Positions 7,500 through 17,081 of a stretch of DNA of 64,000 nucleotides are shown in pieces. The translations under genes and the position numbers were made by a program. The stretch covers positions 1,276,001 through 1,340,000 of the forward strand of contig NZ_CP026100.1 of the NCBI RefSeq assembly GCF_003722335.1. Direction: 5' to 3'. How positions within the stretch are numbered: the first letter of the stretch is position 1; each line of letters begins with the position of its first letter. The notes beneath the pieces were generated by a model. The model worked only from the letters and a program-made list of their open reading frames with translations, was not told the DNA's origin and did no database searches. This DNA is from Caulobacter flavus. Its GTDB lineage: Bacteria > Pseudomonadota > Alphaproteobacteria > Caulobacterales > Caulobacteraceae.

Positions 7500-9098
7500 T
7501 CAGCCCATATCTTTCGGGACGGCAAACTTCTGACCGGTGATACGCGAAGTGAGGATACAGATCGCCACCGAGGCGAGAACCAGGACCGCCAGCGGCCAGT
7601 CGCCCAGGCGCGAGGCCAGGGTGTCGCGGCCGACGGCGGGCAGGGGGGCGTCGATGACGCCGCGGGCGCCCAGGTCCAAGCGCTGGCCGTCGATCACCCG
7701 GCCTTGGGCGTCGACCATGGCCGACACGCCGGTGGGGGTGGCGCGGATCATCGGCCGGCCGGCCTCGATGGCGCGATAGCTGGCCAGGTTCAGGTGCTGC
7801 AGCGGGCCCGAGGTCACGCCGAACCAGGCGTCGTTCGACACGTTGACCAGCGCCCGCACGCCGGCGTCGGGGCGGGCGAGGCCCGGGAACAGGCTCTCGT
7901 AGCAGATCAGCGGCTGCACCTTCAGGCCGGGCGCGACGGCGAGGGGTGCGGGGCGCGGGCCGGTGGCGAAGCCGTCGCCCAGGTGGGCCATGCTCTTGAA
8001 GCCGATGGCGGTCAGCAGGCCGTCGGCCGGCAGGTATTCGCCGAACGGCACCAGTCGGTGCTTGTCGTAGACGCCCGCCATGACCAGGTCGCCGGGCTCG
8101 CGGCGCAGCGCCACCAGGCTGTTGTAGTAGACCGGCGCGTCGACCGAGCCCTCGTAGCGATAGCCGCCGATCAGCAGAAGCTGGCCGGGCTGCAGCGAGT
8201 CCATGATCGCTTGGCGTATCCAGGTCCCGGGAGCCAGGTAGTCGTTGATGGCGGCGGGCAGGGCGCCTTCGGGCCAGACCACGATGTCGGCCGGGCGGCC
8301 GTCCGCATAGGGCGTGGCGGTCAGGGCCACGTAGTCCTGGACGATCGCCTGGAAGCTGGCGGCGTCCCACTTGGCCGACTGCTGGACGTTGGCCTGGACG
8401 ACGCGGATCTTGGGCGCGGAGGCCTGGACGGCGGGCGGCGCGGTCTTGAGCGCCAGGAGGCCGCCGCCGTAGAGGCCCGCCAAGGCCAGGGCGGCCGCGC
8501 CGACGGCGATGCGGCCCGATCGGCCTTGCCGCCAGACGGCGGGCGCCGCGGCGATGGCCAGGGTGACGAAGGTCAGGCCGTAGGCGCCGATCAGGGCGGC
8601 CGCCTGCGAGGGCGCCGACCCGGCCCGCCAGGTCTCGCCCGGCAGGTTCCAGGGAAAGCCCGTCAGCACGTGGCCGCGCACCCACTCCAGCGCCGACAGG
8701 GCGGCGGCGAAGGCCAGCACGCGCACGGCGCCGGCCGGCCGGAAGCGACGGTAGAGCAGGGCGGCCAGGCCCCAGAACAGCGCCAGGCCCGCGGCCATGG
8801 CAGTCACCGCGAACGGGGCCATCCAGCCCTGGTTGGCGGCGTCGACCATGAAGGCCTCGCCGATCCACCAGGTGCCTAGCCCGAAATAGCCCAGCCCCGT
8901 CAGCCAGCCGCGCAGGAAGGCCGAGCGCAGCGGGCGCGGACCGTCCGCCGTGTCCAGCAGCCACAGGAGCAGGGCGTAGCCCAGCAGGCCCGGCAGCAGG
9001 CCGAAGGGCGGATGGGCCAGCGCGGCGGCCAGGCCCGCGACCAGCGCCAGCGCGCGGTCGCGCCAAGGCGAGGGGGCGGTCAGGAGGCGCAGGTTCAA
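7500..9098 (-). CDS. lnt: Apolipoprotein N-acyltransferase
   Basis: Inner-membrane enzyme that adds the third acyl chain to lipoproteins. The 532-residue protein has about seven hydrophobic helices in the first 220 residues (for example ALVAGLAAALAHPPFG and LIGAYGLTFVTLAIAA). A periplasmic nitrilase-fold domain follows. The catalytic triad is visible as Glu in VVWPEGALP, Lys in DKHRLVPFGEYLP and Cys in PLICYESLFP. A last helix closes the protein (LAVLVLASVAICI). The start ATG at 9098 overlaps the corC stop (ATGA). Several lipoproteins in this window would be its substrates. Confidence 0.96.
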   Translation of the reverse strand: MNLRLLTAPSPWRDRALALVAGLAAALAHPPFGLLPGLLGYALLLWLLDTADGPRPLRSAFLRGWLTGLGYFGLGTWWIGEAFMVDAANQGWMAPFAVTAMAAGLALFWGLAALLYRRFRPAGAVRVLAFAAALSALEWVRGHVLTGFPWNLPGETWRAGSAPSQAAALIGAYGLTFVTLAIAAAPAVWRQGRSGRIAVGAAALALAGLYGGGLLALKTAPPAVQASAPKIRVVQANVQQSAKWDAASFQAIVQDYVALTATPYADGRPADIVVWPEGALPAAINDYLAPGTWIRQAIMDSLQPGQLLLIGGYRYEGSVDAPVYYNSLVALRREPGDLVMAGVYDKHRLVPFGEYLPADGLLTAIGFKSMAHLGDGFATGPRPAPLAVAPGLKVQPLICYESLFPGLARPDAGVRALVNVSNDAWFGVTSGPLQHLNLASYRAIEAGRPMIRATPTGVSAMVDAQGRVIDGQRLDLGARGVIDAPLPAVGRDTLASRLGDWPLAVLVLASVAICILTSRITGQKFAVPKDMG

Positions 9099-9997
9099 GG
9101 AACGTCCACCGGGTCCAGCGAGGTTTCGGCCTCGACCGGCTCGGGAGCGCGGCGCACCCGCACCTTCAGCACGCGACGGGAGTCGGCCTCCAGCACCTCC
9201 AGCTCGAAGCCGGCGGGGTGGCGCACGACCTGGCCCTGTTCGGGCACCTGGCCGGCCAGGGCCCCGACGAGGCCGCCGACCGTGTCGACCTCCTCCTCGT
9301 GCTCGGGCGGGGCCAGGGTCTCGCCGACGGCGGCCTCGAGGTCTTCCAGCGGCGTGCGGCCGTCGGTCTCGAAGGCGCCGTCGGGCCGGACGACGACGGT
9401 GGCGACCTGGGCGTCGTCGTGCTCGTCGTCGATGTCGCCGACCACGCTCTCGATCAGGTCTTCCATGGTCACCAGGCCGTCTACCCCGCCGAACTCGTCG
9501 ATGACCATGGCCATGTGAATGCGCTTGGTGCGCATGCGCAGCAAGAGGTCAGCGGCCCGCATCGAGGCGGGCACCAGCAGCATGTCGCGGCGCAGCTGCT
9601 CCTGGACGCGGGCCTCGGGCTCGGGGCGCAGCGCATCGTCGGCCAGCAGCCGGAAGACGTCCTTGACATGGATCACGCCGATCGGCTGGTCCAGCGCCTC
9701 GCGATAGATCGGCATGCGCGAATGGCCGGCCTCGACGAACTGGGCCACGACCACGGCGAAGGGGGTGTCGACCTCCACGGCGACCACGTCGGGCCGGGGG
9801 GTCATCAGGTCGCCGACCTTCAGCGTCTTGAACGCCTCGGCCTGGTCGACGAGGTCGGGCGCGGCGACGTGGTCGGGATCGACCGGCCGCGCGCGCTTGA
9901 CGGGCGCGGCGCGCCGCAGCTCACGGAAGAACGCCCGCAGGCCCCGGCTGAATCGAGCCGGACCGGCGGGCGTGGAACTCTGGTCGTCGTCGGGCAT
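9095..9997 (-). CDS. corC: CBS-domain protein CorC/HlyC-like (transporter-associated)
   Basis: A cytoplasmic 300-residue protein with two CBS repeats: VGDLMTPRPDVVAVEVDTPF (about 60-115) and the second ending MAMVIDEFGGVDGLVTMEDLIE (about 125-185). A CorC_HlyC domain follows (about 200-285), with the typical VGGLVGALAGQVPEQGQVV. The DUF21 membrane domain of full-length transporters is absent. The family is linked to magnesium/cobalt efflux and membrane homeostasis; older names call it a hemolysin, which is misleading. It lies between ybeY (12-bp gap) and lnt (4-bp overlap). Confidence 0.9.
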   Translation of the reverse strand: MPDDDQSSTPAGPARFSRGLRAFFRELRRAAPVKRARPVDPDHVAAPDLVDQAEAFKTLKVGDLMTPRPDVVAVEVDTPFAVVVAQFVEAGHSRMPIYREALDQPIGVIHVKDVFRLLADDALRPEPEARVQEQLRRDMLLVPASMRAADLLLRMRTKRIHMAMVIDEFGGVDGLVTMEDLIESVVGDIDDEHDDAQVATVVVRPDGAFETDGRTPLEDLEAAVGETLAPPEHEEEVDTVGGLVGALAGQVPEQGQVVRHPAGFELEVLEADSRRVLKVRVRRAPEPVEAETSLDPVDVP

Positions 9998-10009
9998 GCC
10001 TTTAGGTCT

Positions 10010-10498
10010 TCACCCCAGGTTTGCCGAACCGTCGTCGGCGTAAGGATCGGGGACGTCCAGCCCCGCCAGGATCTCGCGTTCGAGCGCTTCCATGGCCTCG
10101 GCCTCTTCGTCGCCCTCGTGGTCGTATCCTAGAAGATGCAGCACCCCGTGCGCCACAAGATGTTGCAGGTGGTGGGCCAGGGGCTTGCCCTGCTCGGCCG
10201 CCTCCCGGGCGCAGACCCCGTAGGCCAGGGCGATGTCGCCGATCTGGCCCTCGGGATTGCTCGCCGGATCCTGGGGCGAGGGGAAGGACAGCACGTTGGT
10301 GGCGTAGTCCTTGTGGCGGAAGTCGCGGTTCAGGGCCCGCACGCTGTCGTCGTCGGCCAGCAGGATGACGATGCCCTGGCCCTCGACGTCCTCGTGGGCG
10401 TCGAGCACGGCCTGGGCGGCCCGCCAGACCAGCGCCTCGGCTTCCGGTTCGGCCTTGGTCCAGGCCTCGTCTTCGATCTCGATATCGACGGTGATCAT
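10010..10498 (-). CDS. ybeY: Endoribonuclease YbeY (rRNA maturation and quality control)
   Basis: Zinc-dependent single-strand endoribonuclease of 162 residues involved in 16S 3'-end maturation and ribosome quality control. The metal site H-x3-H-x5-H is present as [24 protein letters not shown]. Upstream lie the conserved [25 protein letters not shown] and [14 protein letters not shown] segments. The start ATG overlaps the phoH stop by 4 bp. The phoH-ybeY-corC order is widely conserved. Confidence 0.95.
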   Translation of the reverse strand: MITVDIEIEDEAWTKAEPEAEALVWRAAQAVLDAHEDVEGQGIVILLADDDSVRALNRDFRHKDYATNVLSFPSPQDPASNPEGQIGDIALAYGVCAREAAEQGKPLAHHLQHLVAHGVLHLLGYDHEGDEEAEAMEALEREILAGLDVPDPYADDGSANLG

Positions 10499-11438
10499 CG
10501 GGGAGTCGCCACCAGGGCCGCGTCGGCGTCGTAGGCCTTGACGATGCGCTCCACCAGCGGGTGGCGCACGACGTCGGTCGAGGTGAAGCGGGCCACGGCC
10601 ACGCCCTCCACGCCGTCGAGGATCGACACCGCGTGGGCCAGGCCGGAGTCGCGCGGGTTCAGGAGGTCGATCTGGGTCGGATCGCCGGTGACCACCATCC
10701 GGGCGCCTTCGCCCAGGCGGGTCAGCACCATCTTCATCTGCAGGCGCGAGCAGTTCTGGGCCTCGTCGACGATGACGAAGGCGTGGGCCAGCGTGCGGCC
10801 GCGCATGAAGGCGATCGGAGCGACCTCGATCTCGCCCTTGTCGCGGCGGCGGCGCAGCTGTTCGGCGCCCATGATGTCGGTCAGGGCCTCCCAGACCGGC
10901 GCCATGTAGGGGTCGACCTTCTCGTTGAGGTCGCCCGGAAGAAATCCGAGCTTCTCGCCGGCCTCGACGGCGGGGCGGGTGACGATCAGGCGGTCGACCT
11001 CGCCGCGCAGCAGCATGCCCGCGCCCTGGGCCACGGCCAGGAAGGTCTTGCCGGTGCCGGCCGGACCCAGGCCGAAGACCAGCGGATGCCGGGCCATCTG
11101 CTCCATGTAGGCGGCCTGGTTCTTGGTCTTGGGCGACACCGCGCCGCGGCGCACGGCGCGCGGCGAGGCCTGGCCGCCGGCGCTGTGGGCCTCGCCCACG
11201 GCCACGCGGATGTCGGCCTCGACCACTTCATGGCCGGCGTCGGCCCGCTCGGCCAGGGCCAGCAGGGCGCGCTTGGCCGACGAGCGGCCCTTGACGTCGC
11301 CGGTGATCTTGACGCCGCCGCCGGGCGTCTCGAGCAGGACCTTGAACGCGTCCTCGATCAGGGCGGCGTGGCGGCCGGACGGGCCGGTGACGGCGACGAC
11401 GGCGTCGTCGGAAAGCGGCAGGAACTCGGGCGTGCGGC

Positions 11439-11442
<4 letters not shown>
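10495..11442 (-). CDS. PhoH-family ATPase (PhoL type)
   Basis: A 315-residue P-loop ATPase of the PhoH/PhoL family, thought to act with YbeY in RNA metabolism. An N-terminal KH-like segment (about 1-100) precedes the ATPase domain. Walker A is [12 protein letters not shown]. Walker B is [12 protein letters not shown], followed by the motif [23 protein letters not shown]. The gene overlaps both miaB upstream and ybeY downstream by ATGA, so it is the middle of a translationally coupled chain. The biochemical substrate is uncertain for the whole family. Confidence 0.93.
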
Positions 11443-12791
<1,349 letters not shown>

Positions 12792-12875
12792 CCGGCGAGG
12801 TTATGGGGTCGAGCGGCCCCGCGCGCAAGGTCGCGAAGGTCACACCCGGGGCCCGAACCCAGGATGAAGCCCCAA

Positions 12876-12905
12876 AAGAAAACGGCGCCGGAAGCCCGGC
12901 GCCGC
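12876..12905 (-). terminator. Rho-independent terminator of ppa
   Basis: Read on the minus strand, CGGCGCCGG / CCGGCGCCG arms with a short loop are followed by TTTTCTTTTGG. It lies 10 bp past the ppa stop, separating ppa from miaB transcription. Confidence 0.9.
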
Positions 12906-12914
12906 TGTCTGGTC

Positions 12915-13448
12915 TCAGTAGTTCTCGTCGTGGCGCTTGATCGCCGCGCGGATCAGTTCGGCGGTCTCGTCCGGATCGGCCCAGCCGGTGATCTTGGTCG
13001 ACTTGCCCTTTTCCAGATCCTTGTAGTGTTGGAAGAAGTGGGCGATCTGCTCGGTCAGGATGGTCGGCAGGTCGCGCCAGCTGTTCACGCCCGTATAGAA
13101 GGGGTGCAGCTTGTCGACCGGCACGGCCAGGATCTTCTCGTCCGACCCGGCCTCGTCGACCATCATCAGGGCGCCGATCGGGCGGCAGCGGATGATCGCG
13201 CCGGGCACCACCGGGGTCGGACCCACGACCATGATGTCGGCGGGGTCGCCGTCGTCGGCCAGGGTGTGCGGGATGAAGCCGTAGTTGGCCGGATAGAACA
13301 TCGCCGTGTGAAGGAAGCGGTCCACCATCAGGGCGCCGCTTTCCTTGTCGATCTCGTACTTCACCGGCTCGCCGCCCTGGGGGATCTCGATGACGGCGTT
13401 CAGGTCGTAGGGCGGGTTCACGCCGACGGCGATCTTGGAGAGGTCCAT
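12915..13448 (-). CDS. ppa: Inorganic pyrophosphatase (family I)
   Basis: Hydrolyses pyrophosphate in the cytoplasm. The 177-residue length is standard for the hexameric bacterial family. Signatures are NAVIEIPQGGEPVKYEIDK, FYPANYGFIPHTLADDGDPADIMVV (which contains the DGDPxD metal motif) and the later VDKLHPFYTGV. The start is ATG 13448 (MDLSKIAVG); a longer frame to 13649 has no family-like sequence. The gene has its own terminator and is divergent from rimP across a 405-bp spacer. Confidence 0.96.
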   Translation of the reverse strand: MDLSKIAVGVNPPYDLNAVIEIPQGGEPVKYEIDKESGALMVDRFLHTAMFYPANYGFIPHTLADDGDPADIMVVGPTPVVPGAIIRCRPIGALMMVDEAGSDEKILAVPVDKLHPFYTGVNSWRDLPTILTEQIAHFFQHYKDLEKGKSTKITGWADPDETAELIRAAIKRHDENY

Positions 13449-13853
13449 AGTCACTCTTCGTTGTGGTGAAGGCTCCCGCGGGGAGGCGGGCCTCAAGCGG
13501 CCGCCTGTATAGGCCACAAGTGTTGCGGTGCGAAAGAGGGGGCGTGTCCGCCCCTCGACTTGCGGCCGCAAAAGCATCCGTCGTCTCTGGTCGAGCTTGT
13601 CGAATGCCCGTGAGAACAGCTTTCGAGGCTTGGCTTGCGGCGCTTGCAAAGGTCTCTCGCGCGTGGCGCGAGCCCCGGCCAGGAGGGGGCTTCCACCCGC
13701 TCGCCTATCGCGCTATATAGCTCCTACATCGTCCGTTAGCGCTGATTGGCGCTTTCGAGCGGCGGCCCGAAAGGCTGCCGCTTTTTCTTTGGTCGCTCGC
13801 CAGCTGGGCCTTTCGAGGCCGGCCGGGCGGCCCGCGAAACTGAGAAGAGAACC
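13449..13853. other. 405-bp divergent spacer between ppa and rimP
   Basis: No gene is seen. It should hold the ppa promoter on one side and the rimP-nusA-infB promoter on the other. A plausible rimP-side promoter has TTCCAC and TATATA 17 nt apart (about 13690-13718). The spacer also contains the palindrome CTCGCGC-GTG-GCGCGAG near 13658 and the terminator-like hairpin listed separately at 13757-13790. Confidence 0.5.
13757..13790 (+). terminator. Terminator-like hairpin in the rimP-nusA-infB leader (candidate attenuator)
   Basis: AGCGGC-G-GCC and GGC-T-GCCGCT arms around CGAAA are followed by TTTTTCTTT. The hairpin sits 64 bp before the rimP start with no gene upstream on this strand, so it would terminate only the operon's own leader transcript. 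Confidence 0.7.
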
Positions 13854-14432
13854 GTGCGCGGCAAGACGCGAGAAGACCTGGACCTGATCGAGATGCTCGA
13901 TCCCGTCGCCGAGACCGTCGGCTACGAGATCGTCCGCCTGCGCCTGATGGGCGGCGCTGAGCAGCGCCGCCTGCAGATCATGGCCGAACGTCCCCTCCAG
14001 GAGGACGGAACGGGCGGCGACATGAACGTCGAGGACTGCGCCAAGCTGTCCCGCGCCATCTCCGAGGTGATGGACGCCGCCGACCCGATCGCCGGCGAAT
14101 ACACCCTGGAAGTCTCCAGCCCGGGCGTCGACCGCCCGCTGACGCGCCTGAAGGACTTCGAGACCTATGCCGGTTTCGAGGTGCGCATCGAGCTCGATCG
14201 CGTGGCCGAGGGCCGCAAGCGCTTCAAGGGCGAGCTCGCCGGCGTCGAGGACGACCAGGTCGGCCTCAACATCGAGGGCGAGGACGACGTCACCGTCTAT
14301 TTCCCGTTCGCCTGGATCGTCGACGCCAAGCTGGTCCTGACCGACGAGCTGATGAAGCGGGGCGCCGACGCGCGCGCCGCCCGCGTGGACGCCGAGAACG
14401 ACAACGATTTGTCCGAAAGTGAAGAGGACTGA
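13854..14432 (+). CDS. rimP: Ribosome maturation factor RimP
   Basis: Assists 30S subunit assembly. The 192-residue protein has the N-terminal DUF150 domain ([51 protein letters not shown]) and a C-terminal SH3-like barrel (about 95-165). An acidic tail ends LSESEED. The GTG start at 13854 is chosen because GAGAAGAG precedes it and the residues fit the family N-terminus; the frame extends upstream to 13746 with non-homologous sequence. It is the first gene of rimP-nusA-ylxR-infB, only 2 bp before nusA. Confidence 0.94.
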   Translation: MRGKTREDLDLIEMLDPVAETVGYEIVRLRLMGGAEQRRLQIMAERPLQEDGTGGDMNVEDCAKLSRAISEVMDAADPIAGEYTLEVSSPGVDRPLTRLKDFETYAGFEVRIELDRVAEGRKRFKGELAGVEDDQVGLNIEGEDDVTVYFPFAWIVDAKLVLTDELMKRGADARAARVDAENDNDLSESEED

Positions 14433-14434
14433 CC

Positions 14435-16099
14435 ATGGCCATCGGCATCGCCGCCAACCGGCTTGAACTGCTCCAGATCGCCGACGCGGTCGCCCGTGAA
14501 AAGGGCATCGAGAAGGAAGTCGTCATCGAGGCCATCGAGGACGCCCTGCAGAAGGCCGCCCGCGCCCGCTACGGCGCCGAGCACGACATCCGCGTCAAGA
14601 TCGACCCGCGCACGGGCGAGACGACGCAGAAGCGCGTGATCGAGATCGTGGCCGACGACGCCGACCTGGAAGGTGAGATCGGCAAGGTCCACCTGACCTC
14701 GGCCAAGCGCACCTGGCGCGACGCCGAGATCGGCAAGGTCTACGAAGAGGCCCTGCCGCCGTTCGAGATCGGCCGCGTGCAGACCCAGATGGCCCGCCAG
14801 GTCGTCATGCACAAGGTTCGCGAAGCCGAGCGCGAGCGCCAGTACGAAGAGTACAAGGACCGCTCGGGCGAGATCGTCAACGGCAGCGTCAAGCGCGTCG
14901 AATACGGCAACGTCATCGTCGACCTGGGCCGCGGCGAAGGCATCATGCGCCGCGACCAGTCGATCCCGCGCGAGAACTTCAACGTCGGCGACCGCATCCG
15001 CGCCTACATCTACGATGTCCGTCGCGAGACCAAGGGCCCGCAGATCATGCTGAGCCGCGCCCACGGCGGCTTCATGGCCAAGCTGTTCGCGCAGGAAGTG
15101 CCGGAAGTCTACGACGGCGTCATCGAGATCCGCGCCGTGGCTCGCGATCCGGGTTCGCGCGCCAAGATGGCCGTCATCTCCAACGACAGCTCGATCGACC
15201 CCGTCGGCGCCTGCGTCGGCATGCGTGGTTCGCGCGTGCAGGCGGTGGTCGCCGAGCTGCAGGGCGAGAAGATCGACATCATCCAGTGGTCGGAAGACGA
15301 GGCCACCTTCATCGTCAACGCCCTGGCCCCGGCCGAAGTCTCCAAGGTCGTCATGGACGAGGAAGACGAGCGCGTCGAAGTCGTGGTGCCGGACGAGCAG
15401 CTGTCGCTGGCCATCGGCCGCCGCGGCCAGAACGTCCGCCTGGCCTCGCAGCTGACCGGCTGGCAGATCGACATCATGACCGAGAGCCAGGAGAGCGAGC
15501 GCCGTCAGAAGCAGTTCGCCGAGGCCACCGCCCTGTTCCAGGAAGCGCTGGACGTCGACGAGGTCATCGCCCAGCTGCTGGTCACCGAAGGCTTCACCGC
15601 CGTCGAAGACGTGGCCTATGTCGAAACCCACGAGATCGGTTCGATCGAGGGCTTCGACGACGAGACCGCCGAGGAACTGCAGGCCCGCGCCCGCGAATTC
15701 CTCGAGAAGGAAGCCGCCGCCCTGGACGCCAAGCGCGTCGAACTGGGCGTCCAGGACGAACTGCTGGGCGTCGAGGGCGTGACCCTGGCCATGGCCGTGG
15801 CCCTGGGCGAAGGCGACGTGAAGACGATCGAAGACCTGGCCGGCCTCGTCCCCGACGACATGCGCGGCTGGTTCGAGAGCAGGAATGGCGAGCGCGTGCG
15901 CGAGCCGGGCATCCTCGAGAGCTTCAACCTGTCGCCCGACGACGCCGAAGCCCTGATCATGCGCGCTCGTATCGCCATGGGCTGGGTCGAGGCCCCGCCT
16001 GAGCCCGAGTACGAAGAGATCGAGGGCGAGGCTGAAGAGGTCGCCGAAGTCGAAGGCGAGGAAGCCCCCGCCGCCGAAGAAGCCGCCGAAGAGCAGTAA
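14435..16099 (+). CDS. nusA: Transcription termination/antitermination factor NusA
   Basis: RNA-polymerase-associated factor for pausing, termination and antitermination. The 554-residue protein has an N-terminal domain (1-125), an S1 domain (about 130-200, [22 protein letters not shown]), two KH domains (about 200-345, including [18 protein letters not shown] and [18 protein letters not shown]), two helix-hairpin-helix acidic repeats and a long Glu-rich tail ([17 protein letters not shown]). The overall architecture is the alphaproteobacterial one. It is co-transcribed with rimP. A hairpin follows the stop. Confidence 0.96.
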   Translation: MAIGIAANRLELLQIADAVAREKGIEKEVVIEAIEDALQKAARARYGAEHDIRVKIDPRTGETTQKRVIEIVADDADLEGEIGKVHLTSAKRTWRDAEIGKVYEEALPPFEIGRVQTQMARQVVMHKVREAERERQYEEYKDRSGEIVNGSVKRVEYGNVIVDLGRGEGIMRRDQSIPRENFNVGDRIRAYIYDVRRETKGPQIMLSRAHGGFMAKLFAQEVPEVYDGVIEIRAVARDPGSRAKMAVISNDSSIDPVGACVGMRGSRVQAVVAELQGEKIDIIQWSEDEATFIVNALAPAEVSKVVMDEEDERVEVVVPDEQLSLAIGRRGQNVRLASQLTGWQIDIMTESQESERRQKQFAEATALFQEALDVDEVIAQLLVTEGFTAVEDVAYVETHEIGSIEGFDDETAEELQARAREFLEKEAAALDAKRVELGVQDELLGVEGVTLAMAVALGEGDVKTIEDLAGLVPDDMRGWFESRNGERVREPGILESFNLSPDDAEALIMRARIAMGWVEAPPEPEYEEIEGEAEEVAEVEGEEAPAAEEAAEEQ

Positions 16100-16107
16100 G
16101 AGACAGC

Positions 16108-16142
16108 CGGCCCTTCCGATCCTCGGAAGGGCCGCTTCCTTT
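16108..16142 (+). terminator. Terminator-like hairpin between nusA and ylxR
   Basis: GGCCCTTCCGA and TCGGAAGGGCC form an 11-bp stem with a 3-nt loop, followed by GCTTCCTTT. The T-run is weak, so it is more likely a partial terminator or processing/stability element inside the operon than an operon end. Confidence 0.55.
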
Positions 16143-16150
16143 GAAGACGC

Positions 16151-16810
16151 ATGAACGACCAGACCGCTCCTAAGACCCATGCCGAAGCCACCCGCGCGCG
16201 CAAGGACATCGTCCTGGGCGAGGCGGTCGACGAGCCGCGCCTGGTGCGGTTCGTGGCCGGGCCCGACGGCGTCGTGGTTCCCGACGTCGCCCGCAAGCTG
16301 CCCGGGCGCGGCATGTGGGTGGCGGCCGACCGCGAGTCGATCGCCGCGGCCGTGAAGAAGAACGCCTTCTCGCGTTCGGCCAAGACCAAGCTGTCGGCGC
16401 CCGCCGACCTCGCCGATCAGGTGGAGCAGTTGCTGGCGCGGCGCGTGCTGGACGGTCTGGGCCTTGCGCGCAAGGCCGGGACCATTATCTCTGGCTTCGA
16501 AAAGGTGGTCGCCGCCCTGGGAACGGGCAAGGTCGCCTGGCTGATCGAAGCGTCCGACAGCGCCGAAGACGGTCGCCGCAAGATCCTTTCCGCCGCGCGC
16601 AAGGCCGCCAGGCCGCCCCGTTTGCTGGGCGCGTTCACATCGGACGAATTGGGTTTGGCCTTAGGCGGGGAGAATGTGATACACACGGCGCTCCTCGCTG
16701 GACCTGGCAGTGATCGATGGACTTTGGACGTCGAGCGTTTATCAGGCTTCCGGCCGCTTTCGCCGCCCGAATGGACGGCGGGCGGGCGTGAGGACGATCC
16801 GAAGCCCTGA
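16151..16810 (+). CDS. YlxR/DUF448 fused to an L7Ae-like RNA-binding domain
   Basis: A 219-residue nucleic-acid-binding protein between nusA and infB, a conserved location. The first about 95 residues are DUF448/YlxR: the family RxCI-type start reads RKDIVLGE here and lacks cysteine, followed by LVRFVAGPDGVVVPDVARKLPGRGMWVAAD. The second half (about 100-190) is an L7Ae-like fold: GLARKAGTIISGFEKVVAAL and GKVAWLIEASDSAEDGRRKI. This two-domain form is normal in alphaproteobacteria. Function is unproven; the YlxR family is tied to RNase P and ribosome biogenesis. Confidence 0.88.
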   Translation: MNDQTAPKTHAEATRARKDIVLGEAVDEPRLVRFVAGPDGVVVPDVARKLPGRGMWVAADRESIAAAVKKNAFSRSAKTKLSAPADLADQVEQLLARRVLDGLGLARKAGTIISGFEKVVAALGTGKVAWLIEASDSAEDGRRKILSAARKAARPPRLLGAFTSDELGLALGGENVIHTALLAGPGSDRWTLDVERLSGFRPLSPPEWTAGGREDDPKP

Positions 16811-16876
16811 GGGGTCTTCGACTATCTTCGGGGGTGAGCCTGTTCGCCCTCGACCGGCGCGCCGGCAGGGACAGGC

Positions 16877-16928
16877 TCTAGAGTTTTTCGATCGCACCGA
16901 GCGGTCGATGCGATCGAAAGACTCTAGA
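16877..16928. repeat. Near-perfect 20-bp inverted repeat in the ylxR-infB gap
   Basis: The arms TCTAGAGTTTTTCGATCGCA (16877-16896) and TGCGATCGAAAGACTCTAGA (16909-16928) match at 19 of 20 positions around a 12-nt loop. The sequence is AT-richer than its surroundings. It has the look of a dispersed, possibly mobile, palindromic unit. The rest of the 271-bp gap (16811-17081) holds no gene. Confidence 0.85.
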
Positions 16929-17081
16929 ATCTTTGACGTGGGGCGTGGTCATCCGGACCTCGTCCGTGAGTGAAGGGTCGGGAAACGCGCTTGCCTTGGC
17001 AGGTACGTCCGGGCCCCTTTCTCACATGGAAAGAACGGTTTTTTTAGCCGGGTACCGCCTGGCGGAAGTACAAGCGAGCGC

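Noticed and set aside
9095..9997. Annotation as a hemolysin
   Set aside because: The CBS plus CorC_HlyC layout beside ybeY and lnt indicates a housekeeping CorC-like protein.
14297..16180. A 627-codon minus-strand frame opposite nusA
   Set aside because: Shadow of nusA codon bias; low-complexity translation and no ribosome-binding site.
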